64,000 bases of DNA from Alphaproteobacteria bacterium (GCA_006226495.1 SBGU01000039.1:1-64000), one strand, 5' to 3'; shown: positions 17,801 to 27,756, numbered from the stretch's first letter. A program made the numbers and translations. Notes: generated by a model from the letters alone, not told the origin.

Positions 17801-19477
17801 GTCTATTCCGGCAGCGATGTCTACCGGTTCACCATCGAGGATGCGCAGGTCAACCTGATCGACACCTATGTGGGCCGCGATGACGAACTGGGCCATGTCT
17901 ATTATGTCGCTCCCGCAAGTGGGGTCTCCGAGGTCAATGAATTCGGCGGTCGCAACGAAGTGGGCGGTGCGGGCTCGGAACGGCTGATCGGCACCAGCAG
18001 TGACGACATTGTCGCGGGCGGTGGCGGCAACGATACTTTGTGGGCCGGGCGTGGCGACGACACGCTGAACGGTGGCGCTGGCGACGATTTCCTGGTCGGC
18101 GGCGAAGGCACCGACATCATTCGTGGTGGCGATGGCACCGACACCGCCTCTTACGCCGACTATGGCGAGAGCATCTATTTCTCGCGCTATTCCAACGAAT
18201 GGACATCCGGCCCGGACCGCGACGAACTTTACAGCATCGAACGTCTGATCGGGTCGGCCTATGACGACACATTCTATGCCATGGACATGGACAGCGTCTA
18301 TGGCGCCGGCGGCGACGACACCATTTCCACAAGCGGCCTGAATGTCATGCTTGATGGCGGCGCCGGCGACGATCTGCTGTATACACTTGCCTATTTCTAT
18401 TACGTTGCAGGCGCCAGCGACACCATGGTCGGCGGCATTGGTGACGACACCCTGATGGGTGGCATAAACTCGGACCGGCTCTATGGCGGCAGCGGTGACG
18501 ATGTGCTGAACGGAGAAGCCAACGGGTCGTATTATTATTACGGCTATGGTGCCGACTATCTCGATGGCGGTATTGGCAACGATACGCTGACCGGTGGTAC
18601 GGGGGCCGACACCCTGAATGGCGGCGCCGGTGTCGACCTCCTGAGCTATTCCTCCTCGAACAGCGGTGTCAGCCTGACCCTCGTCGCTGGCAACTGGGCA
18701 ACCGGATCGGGCGGCCAGGCCGAAGGCGACAGGGTGATCAATATCGAGCATGTGACCGGCTCGGCCTATGCGGACAGCCTTGTTGGCGATATGCGCAACA
18801 ACCATATCATCGGCGGTTCCGGTTCCGACACGCTGTATGGCGGTCTGGGGCTCGATACCATCGAAGGTGGCACGGGCGACGACCTGATCCGCGGCAACTA
18901 TACCGCTGACAGCCTGTCGGGCGGCGATGGCTTTGACCAGGTTTACGGCGGTTATGGCGATGATACGATTGAAGGCGGCAACGGCAACGACACCCTGCTG
19001 GGTGAGCGCGACCGCGACCTGATCCATGGCGGCAATGGCGACGACCTGATCGGCGGCGGCACGGAAGCCGACACAATCTATGGCGAGGCAGGGTTCGACA
19101 CCATCAGGGGCTCGGAAGGCAATGACTGGCTGTCAGGCGGCGACGGTGCCGATACCATCGAAGGTGGTCGCGGGTTCGACACCATCATCGGGGGCGCTGG
19201 CGACGACCTTTTGTCGGGCGGTGGCGAGTTCGATACCTTCGTGTTCGCTGACGGCGATGGCAACGACACTATCAGCGATTTCCAGGTCGGCAAGGATATC
19301 CTCGACCTGTCGGGCACGGAGCACGATTTTGTCGACGTTGCGGACCTGGCCGCCCATGTGGTGGAGGCCAGCGTGAATGGCGTGGCAGGCCTCCTGATAG
19401 AAACCGGGAACGGCGACAGCATTTTCCTTGAAGGTCTGAATATCAACCATCTCGATGCCCTCGACATCCTTTATTGA
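14888..19477 (+). CDS. giant RTX (calcium-binding nonapeptide repeat) protein, likely type I secreted
   Basis: The 1529-residue protein starts directly in RTX repeats (GGxGxDxLxG) with no signal peptide or enzymatic domain. Many blocks of glycine-aspartate nonapeptides should fold as calcium-filled beta rolls outside the cell. They are interrupted by three non-repeat beta modules at about residues 219-330, 575-706 and 911-1026, and by two TASYADYGES / LLSYSSSNSG type segments that are common in RTX adhesins. The C terminus (FDTFVFADGDGNDTISDF, then DILDLSG and a final DALDILY) is the typical cap that carries the type I secretion signal. GGGGGA precedes the ATG. No ABC exporter or membrane-fusion gene is in the window. 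It may be an adhesin, matrix or S-layer-like protein. Confidence 0.9.
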   Translation: MVDYTLFTGTGADDTLVGTAGNDSIRGGSGNDSLSGLGGDDTLIGGNGNDTLDGGDGDDWLYGSNDDLLYGGAGDDYVVNSNGNATLFGGDGNDYLENYNGTAQLYGGAGDDTGWVKGNGSSFDGGDGADSLLASGGSDITVNGGAGNDTLGAYDEDNLLQGDAGDDDLYAGYAGNTLEGGAGADTLEAGYSATSGWLYGGDGADVLRVYTADDGIEADFGADDSTDGLWILTQSYLGPFAGLDISNWAAQDFVAVPVDSYDSTLSVETEEVDGNTVITLTVGRLVSTFTAIGITGKTFIATEYGGEIRLRYSDTDTLSAANAENGIDVVGSAGADTLVGTENSDRIAGGSGDDSIAAGEGDDTVTGGTGNDTLATGAGDDFVIGDAGDDSLSGGGNNDTLDGGAGDDTLNGGDGADSLVGGDGQDLVRGDAGDDTLIGGDGDYYDIDTLEGGAGDDLLTGGEGMHVFDGGTGDDTIMSTERSSDTLYGGDGNDSLYDRDDSYYSNTSYWFDLIDGGNGDDTVVTYNGSDTVRGGAGDDSLTAYGPGAQIEGGDGADTLRSYASDTSTIEGVLDGGAGADVFYISGSTGRILLGDDTDSDTIRLDYFSTVEKLDGTVIEGWGEEDKITFLANGYSVPPTVDSITTQDDGEDLIVSISMSVGQYGPYEATFRVAGQAGSDVGIERVGDYYHLRIATDINWDFDNGFGGRDILGTDAADSLAGSANHDSIDGGAGNDTVGGGNGDDELFGNNGDDSLSGGNGADTLQGNGGADSLYGDAGDDSLYGGNGDDYVAGGDGSDTLAAGDQQYSQGDEGSSDTLDGGAGDDWLSADAGDDIVFGGDGDDLVWGFGGIDTDRNKFSGGDGSDTLYAGNGIDTLYGDAGDDYLQAGSGADVLYGGAGRDTVVSGHDADTLDLGADDDRDVFAYHDYDDLSGLDGDVVRNLTVGDVVEIWTRWTTYDLSSEVVGDNTVVTVYSGSDVYRFTIEDAQVNLIDTYVGRDDELGHVYYVAPASGVSEVNEFGGRNEVGGAGSERLIGTSSDDIVAGGGGNDTLWAGRGDDTLNGGAGDDFLVGGEGTDIIRGGDGTDTASYADYGESIYFSRYSNEWTSGPDRDELYSIERLIGSAYDDTFYAMDMDSVYGAGGDDTISTSGLNVMLDGGAGDDLLYTLAYFYYVAGASDTMVGGIGDDTLMGGINSDRLYGGSGDDVLNGEANGSYYYYGYGADYLDGGIGNDTLTGGTGADTLNGGAGVDLLSYSSSNSGVSLTLVAGNWATGSGGQAEGDRVINIEHVTGSAYADSLVGDMRNNHIIGGSGSDTLYGGLGLDTIEGGTGDDLIRGNYTADSLSGGDGFDQVYGGYGDDTIEGGNGNDTLLGERDRDLIHGGNGDDLIGGGTEADTIYGEAGFDTIRGSEGNDWLSGGDGADTIEGGRGFDTIIGGAGDDLLSGGGEFDTFVFADGDGNDTISDFQVGKDILDLSGTEHDFVDVADLAAHVVEASVNGVAGLLIETGNGDSIFLEGLNINHLDALDILY

Positions 19478-19578
19478 GTGAGGGTGCCGCAGGCGTCGGG
19501 AACTTCAGGGTTGGATCGGCCAGCGATATATGTTCCCCTTACCTGCATTCGGGGCAGGCCATTGAGGGGAATTGGCAT

Positions 19579-20628
19579 ATGAAACTGCGGGACAACAAGC
19601 GCCTGGTCTGGGGGCTGCGGGGGCTTGCCCTTTTGGTGACCGTGGGGTCCATCTGGCTGTTTGCGCCCTGGCAGGCGGCGCTGCTGTATTTTGCGCCCTT
19701 GCCGGATACGGTGCAGGAACTGCTGGACGACGCGCCGGCAGAGGGGCTGGACGGTGTCATCGCCTATGTCGACAAGGCGGGCCTGCCGCCTGCGTTCTAT
19801 GCCGCCGGCTGGAAGGACAGGCAGGCGCGCATCCCGGCCGACCCGCACGCCCTGTTCAAGATTGCCAGCATCAGCAAGCTTTATATCGCTGCGGCCGCCG
19901 CCAAGATGGTGGCCGCGCACCAATTGTCGCTCGAAGACACACTGGCCCACATGCTGCCCCATTATGCGGACAGTATTGCCAATGCCGACCGGATCACCCT
20001 CGCCATGATGCTGAGGCACCGCAGCGGCATCCCCAATTTCACCGACAGCAAACAATACCGCTGGGACACGTCGGAGGACAGGTCCCGGGGCCTTGATCTG
20101 GTGCTGAACCAGCCTGCCGATTTTGAACCCGACAGCGCCTATGCCTATTCGAACACCAATTTCCTGCTGGTCGGCGAAATCCTCGACCGCACCCTGGGCT
20201 ACAGCCACCGGGACTATATCAAGGCGGAAATCCTGGCGCCGCTCGGGCTAAGCCACACTTTTGGCCTTTATACCGACGTCGATCCCGCCGATGTCGCCAG
20301 TGGTTATGTGGTCGGCTTCGAAGGCGATACCAAAGCGCTCAATTTTGTCACGCCCGGTGGTTCGATGGTTGCGACAGCCGAAGATGTCGGCATTTTCCTG
20401 CGGGCGCTGAATGACGGCTCGCTCTTGAACGATGAAGAGCAGGCCGTCTATACGTCGGTCTATCCCTACGAGCACACCGGCCTGCTGCCGGGCTACGAGA
20501 GCTTCGCGCGCTATAACCGCGACATCGATGCGGTGGTGGTACTGTTCGTCAGCACCAGCGGCGACAACGCCTGGCTGGCCGGCGAAGCCATCTTCAGCCG
20601 CATCATGCGTATTCTTGAGGCGAAATAA
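19579..20628 (+). CDS. serine beta-lactamase-fold hydrolase (class C / AmpH-like family)
   Basis: This 349-residue protein has an N-terminal signal-anchor helix (about residues 13-30) and a penicillin-binding-protein-like domain. The three active-site motifs are present: S97-I-S-K100 (SxxK), YSN in AYAYSNTNFLLVG, and HTG in YEHTGLLPGY near the C terminus, replacing KTG as in class C and esterase relatives. It probably acts in the periplasm on a peptidoglycan-derived, ester or peptide substrate; true antibiotic resistance cannot be inferred. The start at 19579 follows AGGGGAAT and lies 101 bases after the RTX gene. Confidence 0.84.
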   Translation: MKLRDNKRLVWGLRGLALLVTVGSIWLFAPWQAALLYFAPLPDTVQELLDDAPAEGLDGVIAYVDKAGLPPAFYAAGWKDRQARIPADPHALFKIASISKLYIAAAAAKMVAAHQLSLEDTLAHMLPHYADSIANADRITLAMMLRHRSGIPNFTDSKQYRWDTSEDRSRGLDLVLNQPADFEPDSAYAYSNTNFLLVGEILDRTLGYSHRDYIKAEILAPLGLSHTFGLYTDVDPADVASGYVVGFEGDTKALNFVTPGGSMVATAEDVGIFLRALNDGSLLNDEEQAVYTSVYPYEHTGLLPGYESFARYNRDIDAVVVLFVSTSGDNAWLAGEAIFSRIMRILEAK

Positions 20629-20712
20629 AGTCGGGAGGGAAAGTGCCCCTGATGCCGGGAGGCCAGAAGTGGGGCGGCAGGATATCGCTCCGCCGCCCCC
20701 ACGAAGTCTGGA

Positions 20713-21426
20713 TCAGGCGCCAAAGCCGCCATCGATTGTCTGCATCGAACCCGTGATCATCGCGCCATATGGCCCTGCGATATAGGCCGCCAGTTCGGCG
20801 ATTTCATCTGTACGGGCGTGGCGTTTGATCGCCATGAAACTGTGCATGGTGGCCGCCATCGGGCCGTCTGCCGGGTTCATGTCGCTGTCAGTGGGGCCAG
20901 GCTGGATGCTGTTCACGGTAATGCCCCGGTCGCCGAAATCGCGGGCCAGACCACGAACCATGCCCTGTATGGCCGATTTCGTGAGTGCATAGGCGGCACC
21001 GCCGGCAAAAGGCATGCGGTCGCCATTCACCGACCCGATGACGATGATGCGGCCGCCTTCGTTCATCCGGCGCGCAGCCTCGACTGCTGCATGGTACGGC
21101 GCGCGCACGTTCACGTCGATCATGCGGTCGATGGCATCGGATTCAAGGCTGAGCGGATCGCCGAGCACAAGGGTACCGGCGTTGATGACAAGGACGTCGA
21201 GTGCGCCGCGGTCGGCTACGGTGGCGGTCAGTTCGTCGCGGTTGGCGCTGTCGGCCTGGATGGCTTGGGCACCCGTTTCGGCCTGAAGGGCGAGGGCGGC
21301 GTCTTTTGAGCCGGCATAAGTGAAGGCCACATTGCCTTCGCCTGCCACGAAGCGCCGCACGATGCCGGCGCCGATGCCGCGGCTGCCGCCCAGAACCAGA
21401 ATGTTTTTACCTGCGAAGTTGGTCAT
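20713..21426 (-). CDS. short-chain dehydrogenase/reductase
   Basis: This is a 237-residue classical SDR. The cofactor motif is VLGGSRGIGAG and the catalytic residues are the Ser of VIGSVNG and YALTK (YxxxK). The NAG-type motif appears as VINAGTL. Sequence style suggests a 3-oxoacyl-ACP-reductase-like enzyme, but the substrate is not determinable. The ATG at 21426 is used; the upstream in-frame ATG at 21504 lies in the region facing the divergent LysR gene. The divergent SDR/LysR pairing suggests that the LysR protein controls this gene. Confidence 0.85.
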   Translation of the reverse strand: MTNFAGKNILVLGGSRGIGAGIVRRFVAGEGNVAFTYAGSKDAALALQAETGAQAIQADSANRDELTATVADRGALDVLVINAGTLVLGDPLSLESDAIDRMIDVNVRAPYHAAVEAARRMNEGGRIIVIGSVNGDRMPFAGGAAYALTKSAIQGMVRGLARDFGDRGITVNSIQPGPTDSDMNPADGPMAATMHSFMAIKRHARTDEIAELAAYIAGPYGAMITGSMQTIDGGFGA

Positions 21427-21555
21427 GATTGTCTCCTGTGTTGCTGTCTGTTTGCTGACACGGCTTCCCCGTGCCTTCTGGACAACAAGATGCGCCTGCG
21501 ACATAGTTCCGTCTAGCCGTCAGATAACGAAACAGGTTTACGGGATTACCGAACA

Positions 21556-22455
21556 ATGATGAAGCTGGATGGAATCGTTGCCTTTGTCGCGACCGCAGAA
21601 GCAGGGTCAATCAGCGCCGCGTCCAGAAGGTTGGGGTTGGCCAAGTCGGTGGTCAGCGAACGGCTGGCAGAGCTCGAGCGCACCTTGGGGGCACGTCTGA
21701 TCCAGCGCACGACCCGAAAACTGTCGCTTACAGAAAATGGAGAAACCTTCCTGCCACGCGCCCAGCGTATCCTGCGGGAGGCAAATGAAGCGGCCGCCGA
21801 GCTCGCGGCCCGCAGTGGCAAGCTTGCAGGCCCGCTCAGGCTGTCGGCGCCTGTCAGCTTTGGTGTCTTGCATTTGTCACAGGCGCTGTGCCGGTTTCTC
21901 ACCGAGCATCCGGAAATCGAACTGACCCTGGATCTGGACGACAGGTTTGTTGATCCGGCCGCCGATGGCTATGACGCTGTTCTCAGGCACGGTGCGGTTG
22001 CCGACAACCGCCTGATCGCCCGTCGGCTGGCCACGAGCCGTCGCCAGCTTGTGGCGTCGCCGATTTATCTGGAGAAGGCAGGTGTGCCCCGGTCGCTGCC
22101 GGAATTGCAGCAGCACCGTGCTATTCTGTACGCGAACCGGGCAGGGGACTGGCGCTTCAGATCAGGTGACGACGGCTGGCTGGTTATCCGTCCGAAGGCG
22201 GCACTCAGGATCAACAACGGCCTTGTCATGCGCGATACTGCGCTCGCGGGACTCGGGATCGCCCTTCTGCCCAGCTATTTTACCTACGAACATATTGCTG
22301 CCGGCAGTCTCGTGGTCCTGGATGTCGGCGCCGACGCCGAGGGTGCCGAGCTATTCCTGGCCTATGCTCGCGATCATGGTGCCGCCGCCAAAATTCGCGC
22401 CCTTGCCGACAGCCTTAAACAAAGTTTCGGGGACCAGCCCTATTGGGAAGTCTGA
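21556..22455 (+). CDS. LysR-family transcriptional regulator
   Basis: This 299-residue regulator has the N-terminal winged helix-turn-helix (residues about 1-60; AEAGSISAASRRLGLAKSVVSERLAELE) and a periplasmic-binding-protein-like effector domain. The first 60 residues and FLTEHPEIELTLDLDDRFVDPAADGYDAVLRHG are typical of the subgroup next to SDR genes. It is divergent from the SDR gene with 129 bases between them, so autoregulation and control of the SDR are likely. The effector is unknown. Confidence 0.88.
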   Translation: MMKLDGIVAFVATAEAGSISAASRRLGLAKSVVSERLAELERTLGARLIQRTTRKLSLTENGETFLPRAQRILREANEAAAELAARSGKLAGPLRLSAPVSFGVLHLSQALCRFLTEHPEIELTLDLDDRFVDPAADGYDAVLRHGAVADNRLIARRLATSRRQLVASPIYLEKAGVPRSLPELQQHRAILYANRAGDWRFRSGDDGWLVIRPKAALRINNGLVMRDTALAGLGIALLPSYFTYEHIAAGSLVVLDVGADAEGAELFLAYARDHGAAAKIRALADSLKQSFGDQPYWEV

Positions 22456-22486
22456 ACCCCCCGTCAAAAAAATCTCATTGAAACCT

Positions 22487-22516
22487 CTTGAAGCTGTCAT
22501 GCGCCGGGTCTACATA
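22487..22516 (+). promoter_or_regulatory. putative heat-shock (RpoH-like) promoter of groESL
   Basis: A -35 box TTGAAG (22488-22493, within CTTGAAGC) and a -10 box TACATA (22511-22516) are separated by 17 bases. The CTTGAA core resembles alphaproteobacterial RpoH promoters. The expected start of transcription lies just ahead of the CIRCE element. Confidence 0.6.
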
Positions 22517-22527
22517 GAGGCTCGATG

Positions 22528-22554
22528 TTAGCACTCTCGAAGGGTGAGTGCTAA
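22528..22554 (+). promoter_or_regulatory. CIRCE element (HrcA operator)
   Basis: TTAGCACTC (22528-22536), a nine-base spacer and GAGTGCTAA (22546-22554) match the CIRCE consensus exactly. HrcA would bind here and repress groESL until heat or misfolded protein draws GroEL away. The hrcA gene is not in the window. Confidence 0.96.
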
Positions 22555-22594
22555 CAATGGGAAAATTTCCGGTTTATCATTTAGGAGACAAACC

Positions 22595-22882
22595 ATGGCT
22601 CTTCGTCCGCTGCACGACCGCGTTCTGGTCAAGCGTCTTGAAAGCGAAGCAAAAACCGCTGGCGGCATCATTCTGCCCGACACCGCAAAAGAAAAACCGT
22701 CCGAAGGCGAAGTGATCGCTGTTGGCACCGGTGTTCGTGGTGAAGATGGCAAGGTAACCCCGCTCGACGTAAAAGTTGGCGACAAGATCCTGTTCGGCAA
22801 ATGGTCCGGCACCGAAGTCAAGGTCGACGGCGTTGATCTGCTGATCATGAAAGAATCCGACATCATGGGCATCATCGAGTAA
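22595..22882 (+). CDS. groES: co-chaperonin GroES (Hsp10)
   Basis: The 95-residue co-chaperonin forms the heptameric lid of GroEL. The N-terminal [11 protein letters not shown], the mobile loop around [16 protein letters not shown], and the C-terminal YEV-like strand [21 protein letters not shown] are all standard. The ATG at 22595 follows GGAG in TTAGGAGACAAACC. It is first in the groESL operon, 41 bases behind the CIRCE element. Confidence 0.98.
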   Translation: MALRPLHDRVLVKRLESEAKTAGGIILPDTAKEKPSEGEVIAVGTGVRGEDGKVTPLDVKVGDKILFGKWSGTEVKVDGVDLLIMKESDIMGIIE

Positions 22883-22919
22883 TCCACTCGACCCGCTCAT
22901 TCGATTGTATCCCGATTAA

Positions 22920-24593
<1,674 letters not shown>

Positions 24594-24619
24594 GTTCAGC
24601 CTCCAGGCATCTAAAGGAA

Positions 24620-24646
24620 AGCCCCGGGTTCGCCCGGGGCTTTTTC
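24620..24646 (+). terminator. intrinsic terminator of groESL
   Basis: GCCCCGGG (24621-24628), loop TTCG and CCCGGGGC (24633-24640) are followed by TTTTT. The UUCG tetraloop makes this a very stable hairpin. Confidence 0.95.
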
Positions 24647-24664
24647 TCTTGTGATGGGTCGGAA

Positions 24665-24697
24665 AAAGGCCCCCGGGGCTGGTATCCGGGGGCCTTT
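24665..24697 (-). terminator. second terminator, 12-bp stem, facing yqaE-like gene
   Basis: AAAGGCCCCCGG (24665-24676) pairs with CCGGGGGCCTTT (24686-24697). Read on the minus strand it ends in a U-run, so it terminates the small minus-strand gene and backs up the groESL terminator. Confidence 0.85.
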
Positions 24698-24749
24698 CTC
24701 GTGCCGTCGCTCCGAGTGCTTGGGTCAGAGTGTCTGGCAGTTCAGTCTG

Positions 24750-24908
24750 TCAGCGCTTGGCGATGATATAGACCGCGTGAATGATGCCGGGGAAATATCC
24801 CAGGAGGGTCAGGAGGATATTCAGCCAGAACTGGGCGCCGATACCAACCTGCAGGAACACACCAAGGGGCGGCAAGAGAATGGCAAAAATGATGCGGATA
24901 AGGTCCAT
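24750..24908 (-). CDS. YqaE/Pmp3-family small membrane protein
   Basis: This 52-residue protein begins MDLIRIIFAILLPPLGVF and ends HAVYIIAKR. Two hydrophobic helices with the family signature (LPPLGVFLQ, then WLNILLTLLGYFPGIIHA) make it a Pmp3/UPF0057 member. These small proteins sit in the inner membrane, are often stress-induced, and affect membrane potential or salt tolerance in yeast and plants; the bacterial role is unclear. A short leader separates it from the PRC-barrel gene upstream on the same strand (60 bases), so they may be co-transcribed. Confidence 0.93.
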   Translation of the reverse strand: MDLIRIIFAILLPPLGVFLQVGIGAQFWLNILLTLLGYFPGIIHAVYIIAKR

Positions 24909-24968
24909 CTTGTGTCTCCATTGTCAGGGCTGTGCCCGGCACAGGCCGGCAGCTCGACCGACCGGGGT

Positions 24969-25343
24969 TCAGTGCACAAAGTCCAGGCTGTCTGCCGAAT
25001 AGTCGCCGCCCAGAAGCATGCTCATGCTGCGGCTTTTGAACGGATTGTTGAGACCGCCGATATCATTGCCAAAAAGCGCGGGCAGATGGCGAAGCTCGTG
25101 CCGGTGTATGTTCAGGCGGCAGGTGCGTCCGTTTGCGCTCATGGTAATCGCTTCGAACGGAAACGCATAACGCCGTGCGCCGATGCGCGACCCGAACAGC
25201 CCGCGCGAGCGCAGGATCACGTGGCTGAACCCGCCATGGGCCGTGCCCATTACCACATCTTCGATGGTGCCCAGTTTTTCACCCTTGAGGCCGACAACCC
25301 GCTTGTGGTTGATCTGGCTTACGAGAATTGCGTCACAGGTCAT
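24969..25343 (-). CDS. PRC-barrel domain protein
   Basis: This is a 124-residue protein whose first 85 residues are a PRC-barrel: VSQINHKRVVGLKGEKLGTIEDVVMG, then SHVILRSRGLFG and RRYAFPFEAITM. The tail (FKSRSMSMLLGGDYSADSLDFVH) has no known fold. PRC-barrels occur in RimM and the photosynthetic reaction-centre H subunit, and as stand-alone proteins of unknown role. The start at 25343 is set by GGAGGAGAAA immediately upstream. It probably shares a transcript with the YqaE-like gene. Confidence 0.82.
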   Translation of the reverse strand: MTCDAILVSQINHKRVVGLKGEKLGTIEDVVMGTAHGGFSHVILRSRGLFGSRIGARRYAFPFEAITMSANGRTCRLNIHRHELRHLPALFGNDIGGLNNPFKSRSMSMLLGGDYSADSLDFVH

Positions 25344-25643
25344 TTTCTCCTCCAACCCATGCATTGCTCCGATAGCCTGGATCATGACGCAGGTCCGTAT
25401 CTCTTTGCTGTTCGTTTTGGCGGCTGCCCCCATAAAAAACCCATAAAGGACCAGCCATTGCGCGCACCACTGAAGGGGGCGCCAGCGTTACATGAAAATT
25501 AACCAGTTTGCCCTAGTGTGACCAGGAATGGGGGTTCAAGCAATGTGGCAGGCGGCAGGTCTGACACCATATTGCCGGTTATTCCTTGAGGGATGGATAC
25601 CGGCAAGAAATGTCAGTGCCAACCGCATCAAGGAGGGGCCTCT
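25344..25643. other. 300-base divergent intergenic region (PRC-barrel / chemoreceptor)
   Basis: There is no convincing gene. It holds the ribosome site of the PRC-barrel gene at its left end, an AT-richer stretch around 25485-25525 that could contain promoters, the long hairpin at 25561-25616, and the AGGAGGGG ribosome site of the chemoreceptor at 25631. Confidence 0.7.
25561..25616 (+). promoter_or_regulatory. long three-part hairpin in the chemoreceptor leader
   Basis: Three nested stems share nearly one centre. The outer is CTGACA (25561-25566) with TGTCAG (25611-25616). The middle is TTGCCGGT (25572-25579) with ACCGGCAA (25599-25606). The inner is ATTCC (25581-25585) with GGGAT (25590-25594, one G-U pair), closed by loop TTGA. 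No U-run follows, and it ends 15 bases before the ribosome site. It could be a cis-regulatory RNA element or a large operator. Confidence 0.6.
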
Positions 25644-27695
25644 ATGTTGAACTGGTTACAGAACCGTTCCATTTCCTTTCGTATCTTTGCGCTTGCCGGA
25701 ACCGCATTGTCGGGCCTGGTCGCAATTCTGATAACTTACCTGGCCGTGGCCGCGATGCTGGATGAAAGCCGGATCGAGGAAGACCGTTTCCTGTCGATCG
25801 ACAACATGGGCATGGCGCTTGAAAAGCAGTCTCTTGAAATCAGGCGCCGGGAAAAGGATTTCCTGCTGCGGCTTGAACAGAAATATGCCGAACAGTTCGA
25901 CATGGAGGTAGAGGCCGCCTTGACGTTGCTAGGGCAGATGAAGGGGCAGGTCGAAGAAGCGGCGATGCGCCGGGCAATCGGCGCGCTTGAGGACATCCTG
26001 CCGGCACACCAGCGCCAGTTCCATGTCGTGCGCGACGGCAACTATGCCATCGGGCTGGATGAAAACAGCGGCCACCAGGGTGGCCTGCGCGCTGCTGTCC
26101 ATGAAATCGAAGGCATGCTGGCCGCCCAGTCGAGCGACCGGCTGCAGGCGCTGATGCTGACCATGCGCCGGCACGAAAAAGATTTCATCATGCGGGTAGA
26201 CCCCAAATATATTGATCGTCACAAGGCCAGCGCGGCAGAGTTCAGCACAGCACTTTCAAGCGCGAAGCTGCCGGCCGATACAAAGGCAGATATTGGCAAC
26301 AGCCTTGAAAAGTATGCGCGGGCGTTTGGCCAGTATGCCACCGCCCGCCAGGAAAATGTCGCCGCGACGAGCGAACTTAGCCGCATCTACAGCAAAACGG
26401 ATGAACATTTTTCCGCCGTTCGCGCGGGTGCACAGGCCGGGTACCGGTCTGCGGTCATGGCAGCAGAGGCCAGCGAAAGAACAGGGGCAGTGATCATTAC
26501 GTCAATCACGATCGCTGCCACCCTGCTGACAGCGATTGCCGCCTGGCTTGTGCGGGCCACAACGGTTGGGCCGGTACGCCGGCTTGAAGCCTCGCTGGGG
26601 CTGATCGCCGGTGGCGACTATGCGGCCCATGTGCCAGGCACCAGCAACACGGACGAACTGGGCAGCATGGCGCGCGTGGTGCTGGACCTCAGGGACAGGG
26701 CGGCAGAGCGGGTGGCCTTCGAAGCGTCGGCGCGCAAGGCGGCGGAAGAAAAGGCGGCCATGGAAAAAGCCGAGGCCGAACGCCGGGCGGAAGCCGAACG
26801 TGTGGCCATGGCTGCCGAACGCGCGCAGGCGCAAGCGCGTGAAGAACGGGCGGCCCGCCTGGACAATCTGGTGGGTGGTTTCGATCAGCGCATCGGCGAG
26901 ACGGTCGGCAACCTGGAAGCCGCATCGGCCCAGATGAAGAATACCTCCGGCGATATGGTGGATGTCGCAGACACGTCAGGCCGCAAGGTCATGTCGGTTA
27001 GCGAAGCCGCGACCCAGATGCAGCAGAACGTATCGGCCATGGCATCCGCGATTGAGGAATTCGCCGCGTCCATCGCCGAGGTGAACCAGCAGGTGCAGAC
27101 CGCCAACACGATCTCGCAGGAGGCGGTGGCCGCTTCTGGTGAGGGCTCGGATGCCATTGGCCGGCTGTCCGAATCGTCGCGTCAGATCGAGGATGTGGTG
27201 CAACTGATCAACGACATCGCCGAACAGACCAATTTGCTCGCGCTCAATGCCACCATCGAAGCGGCCCGCGCAGGGGAAGCCGGGAAGGGCTTTGCTGTTG
27301 TGGCCAGCGAGGTCAAGAGCCTCGCCAACCAGACTGCCCAGGCAACCGACCGTATCACCTCGCAGATCAGTGACATGCAGCAGGTTACCGATACCGCCGT
27401 GCGCGCCATCAGTACCATTGGCGAGACCATCGACCGGCTGAGCCACGTGATGGTGGGTATATCGTCCGCGGTTGAAGAGCAGCAGGCGACCACCAACGAA
27501 ATCAGCCGCAGTGTGCAATATACCTCGGAGGGTACACAGCGGGTCGCGGCCGAAATTCATGAAGTCGCGGGCGGTGCTGAGAAGACCGGCGCCGCCGCAA
27601 GCGATGTCATGTCGGCAGCCGAGCAACTGGAAATGCTGGCAGCCCATATCAAGACGGAAGTTACCGGTTTTCTGGGCGGGGTGCGGGCGCTTTAG
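25644..27695 (+). CDS. methyl-accepting chemotaxis protein with HBM-type sensor
   Basis: This 683-residue transmembrane chemoreceptor has helix 1 at about residues 12-36, a periplasmic all-helical region up to about 280, helix 2 at about 281-303, a HAMP domain, and the cytoplasmic signalling domain (hairpin tip [33 protein letters not shown]). The periplasmic part contains the paired phrases [10 protein letters not shown] and [11 protein letters not shown] about 107 residues apart, the hallmark of the helical bimodular (HBM) sensor known from McpS, which binds organic acids. AGGAGGGG precedes the ATG at 25644. No che genes lie nearby. Confidence 0.9.
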   Translation: MLNWLQNRSISFRIFALAGTALSGLVAILITYLAVAAMLDESRIEEDRFLSIDNMGMALEKQSLEIRRREKDFLLRLEQKYAEQFDMEVEAALTLLGQMKGQVEEAAMRRAIGALEDILPAHQRQFHVVRDGNYAIGLDENSGHQGGLRAAVHEIEGMLAAQSSDRLQALMLTMRRHEKDFIMRVDPKYIDRHKASAAEFSTALSSAKLPADTKADIGNSLEKYARAFGQYATARQENVAATSELSRIYSKTDEHFSAVRAGAQAGYRSAVMAAEASERTGAVIITSITIAATLLTAIAAWLVRATTVGPVRRLEASLGLIAGGDYAAHVPGTSNTDELGSMARVVLDLRDRAAERVAFEASARKAAEEKAAMEKAEAERRAEAERVAMAAERAQAQAREERAARLDNLVGGFDQRIGETVGNLEAASAQMKNTSGDMVDVADTSGRKVMSVSEAATQMQQNVSAMASAIEEFAASIAEVNQQVQTANTISQEAVAASGEGSDAIGRLSESSRQIEDVVQLINDIAEQTNLLALNATIEAARAGEAGKGFAVVASEVKSLANQTAQATDRITSQISDMQQVTDTAVRAISTIGETIDRLSHVMVGISSAVEEQQATTNEISRSVQYTSEGTQRVAAEIHEVAGGAEKTGAAASDVMSAAEQLEMLAAHIKTEVTGFLGGVRAL

Positions 27696-27756
27696 GCATG
27701 GGGAGTGCCTTGTAATATAAGCCTCTCTGCCAAATGAGACGGTTTTGTTATAAAAA

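Noticed and set aside
19579..20628. Calling the serine hydrolase a resistance beta-lactamase.
   Set aside because: The three motifs define the fold only; many periplasmic esterases and peptidases share them.
20669..20702. Imperfect GTGGGGCGGC / GCCGCCCCCAC hairpin between the beta-lactamase-like and SDR genes.
   Set aside because: A bulge and the lack of a U-run on either strand make terminator function doubtful.
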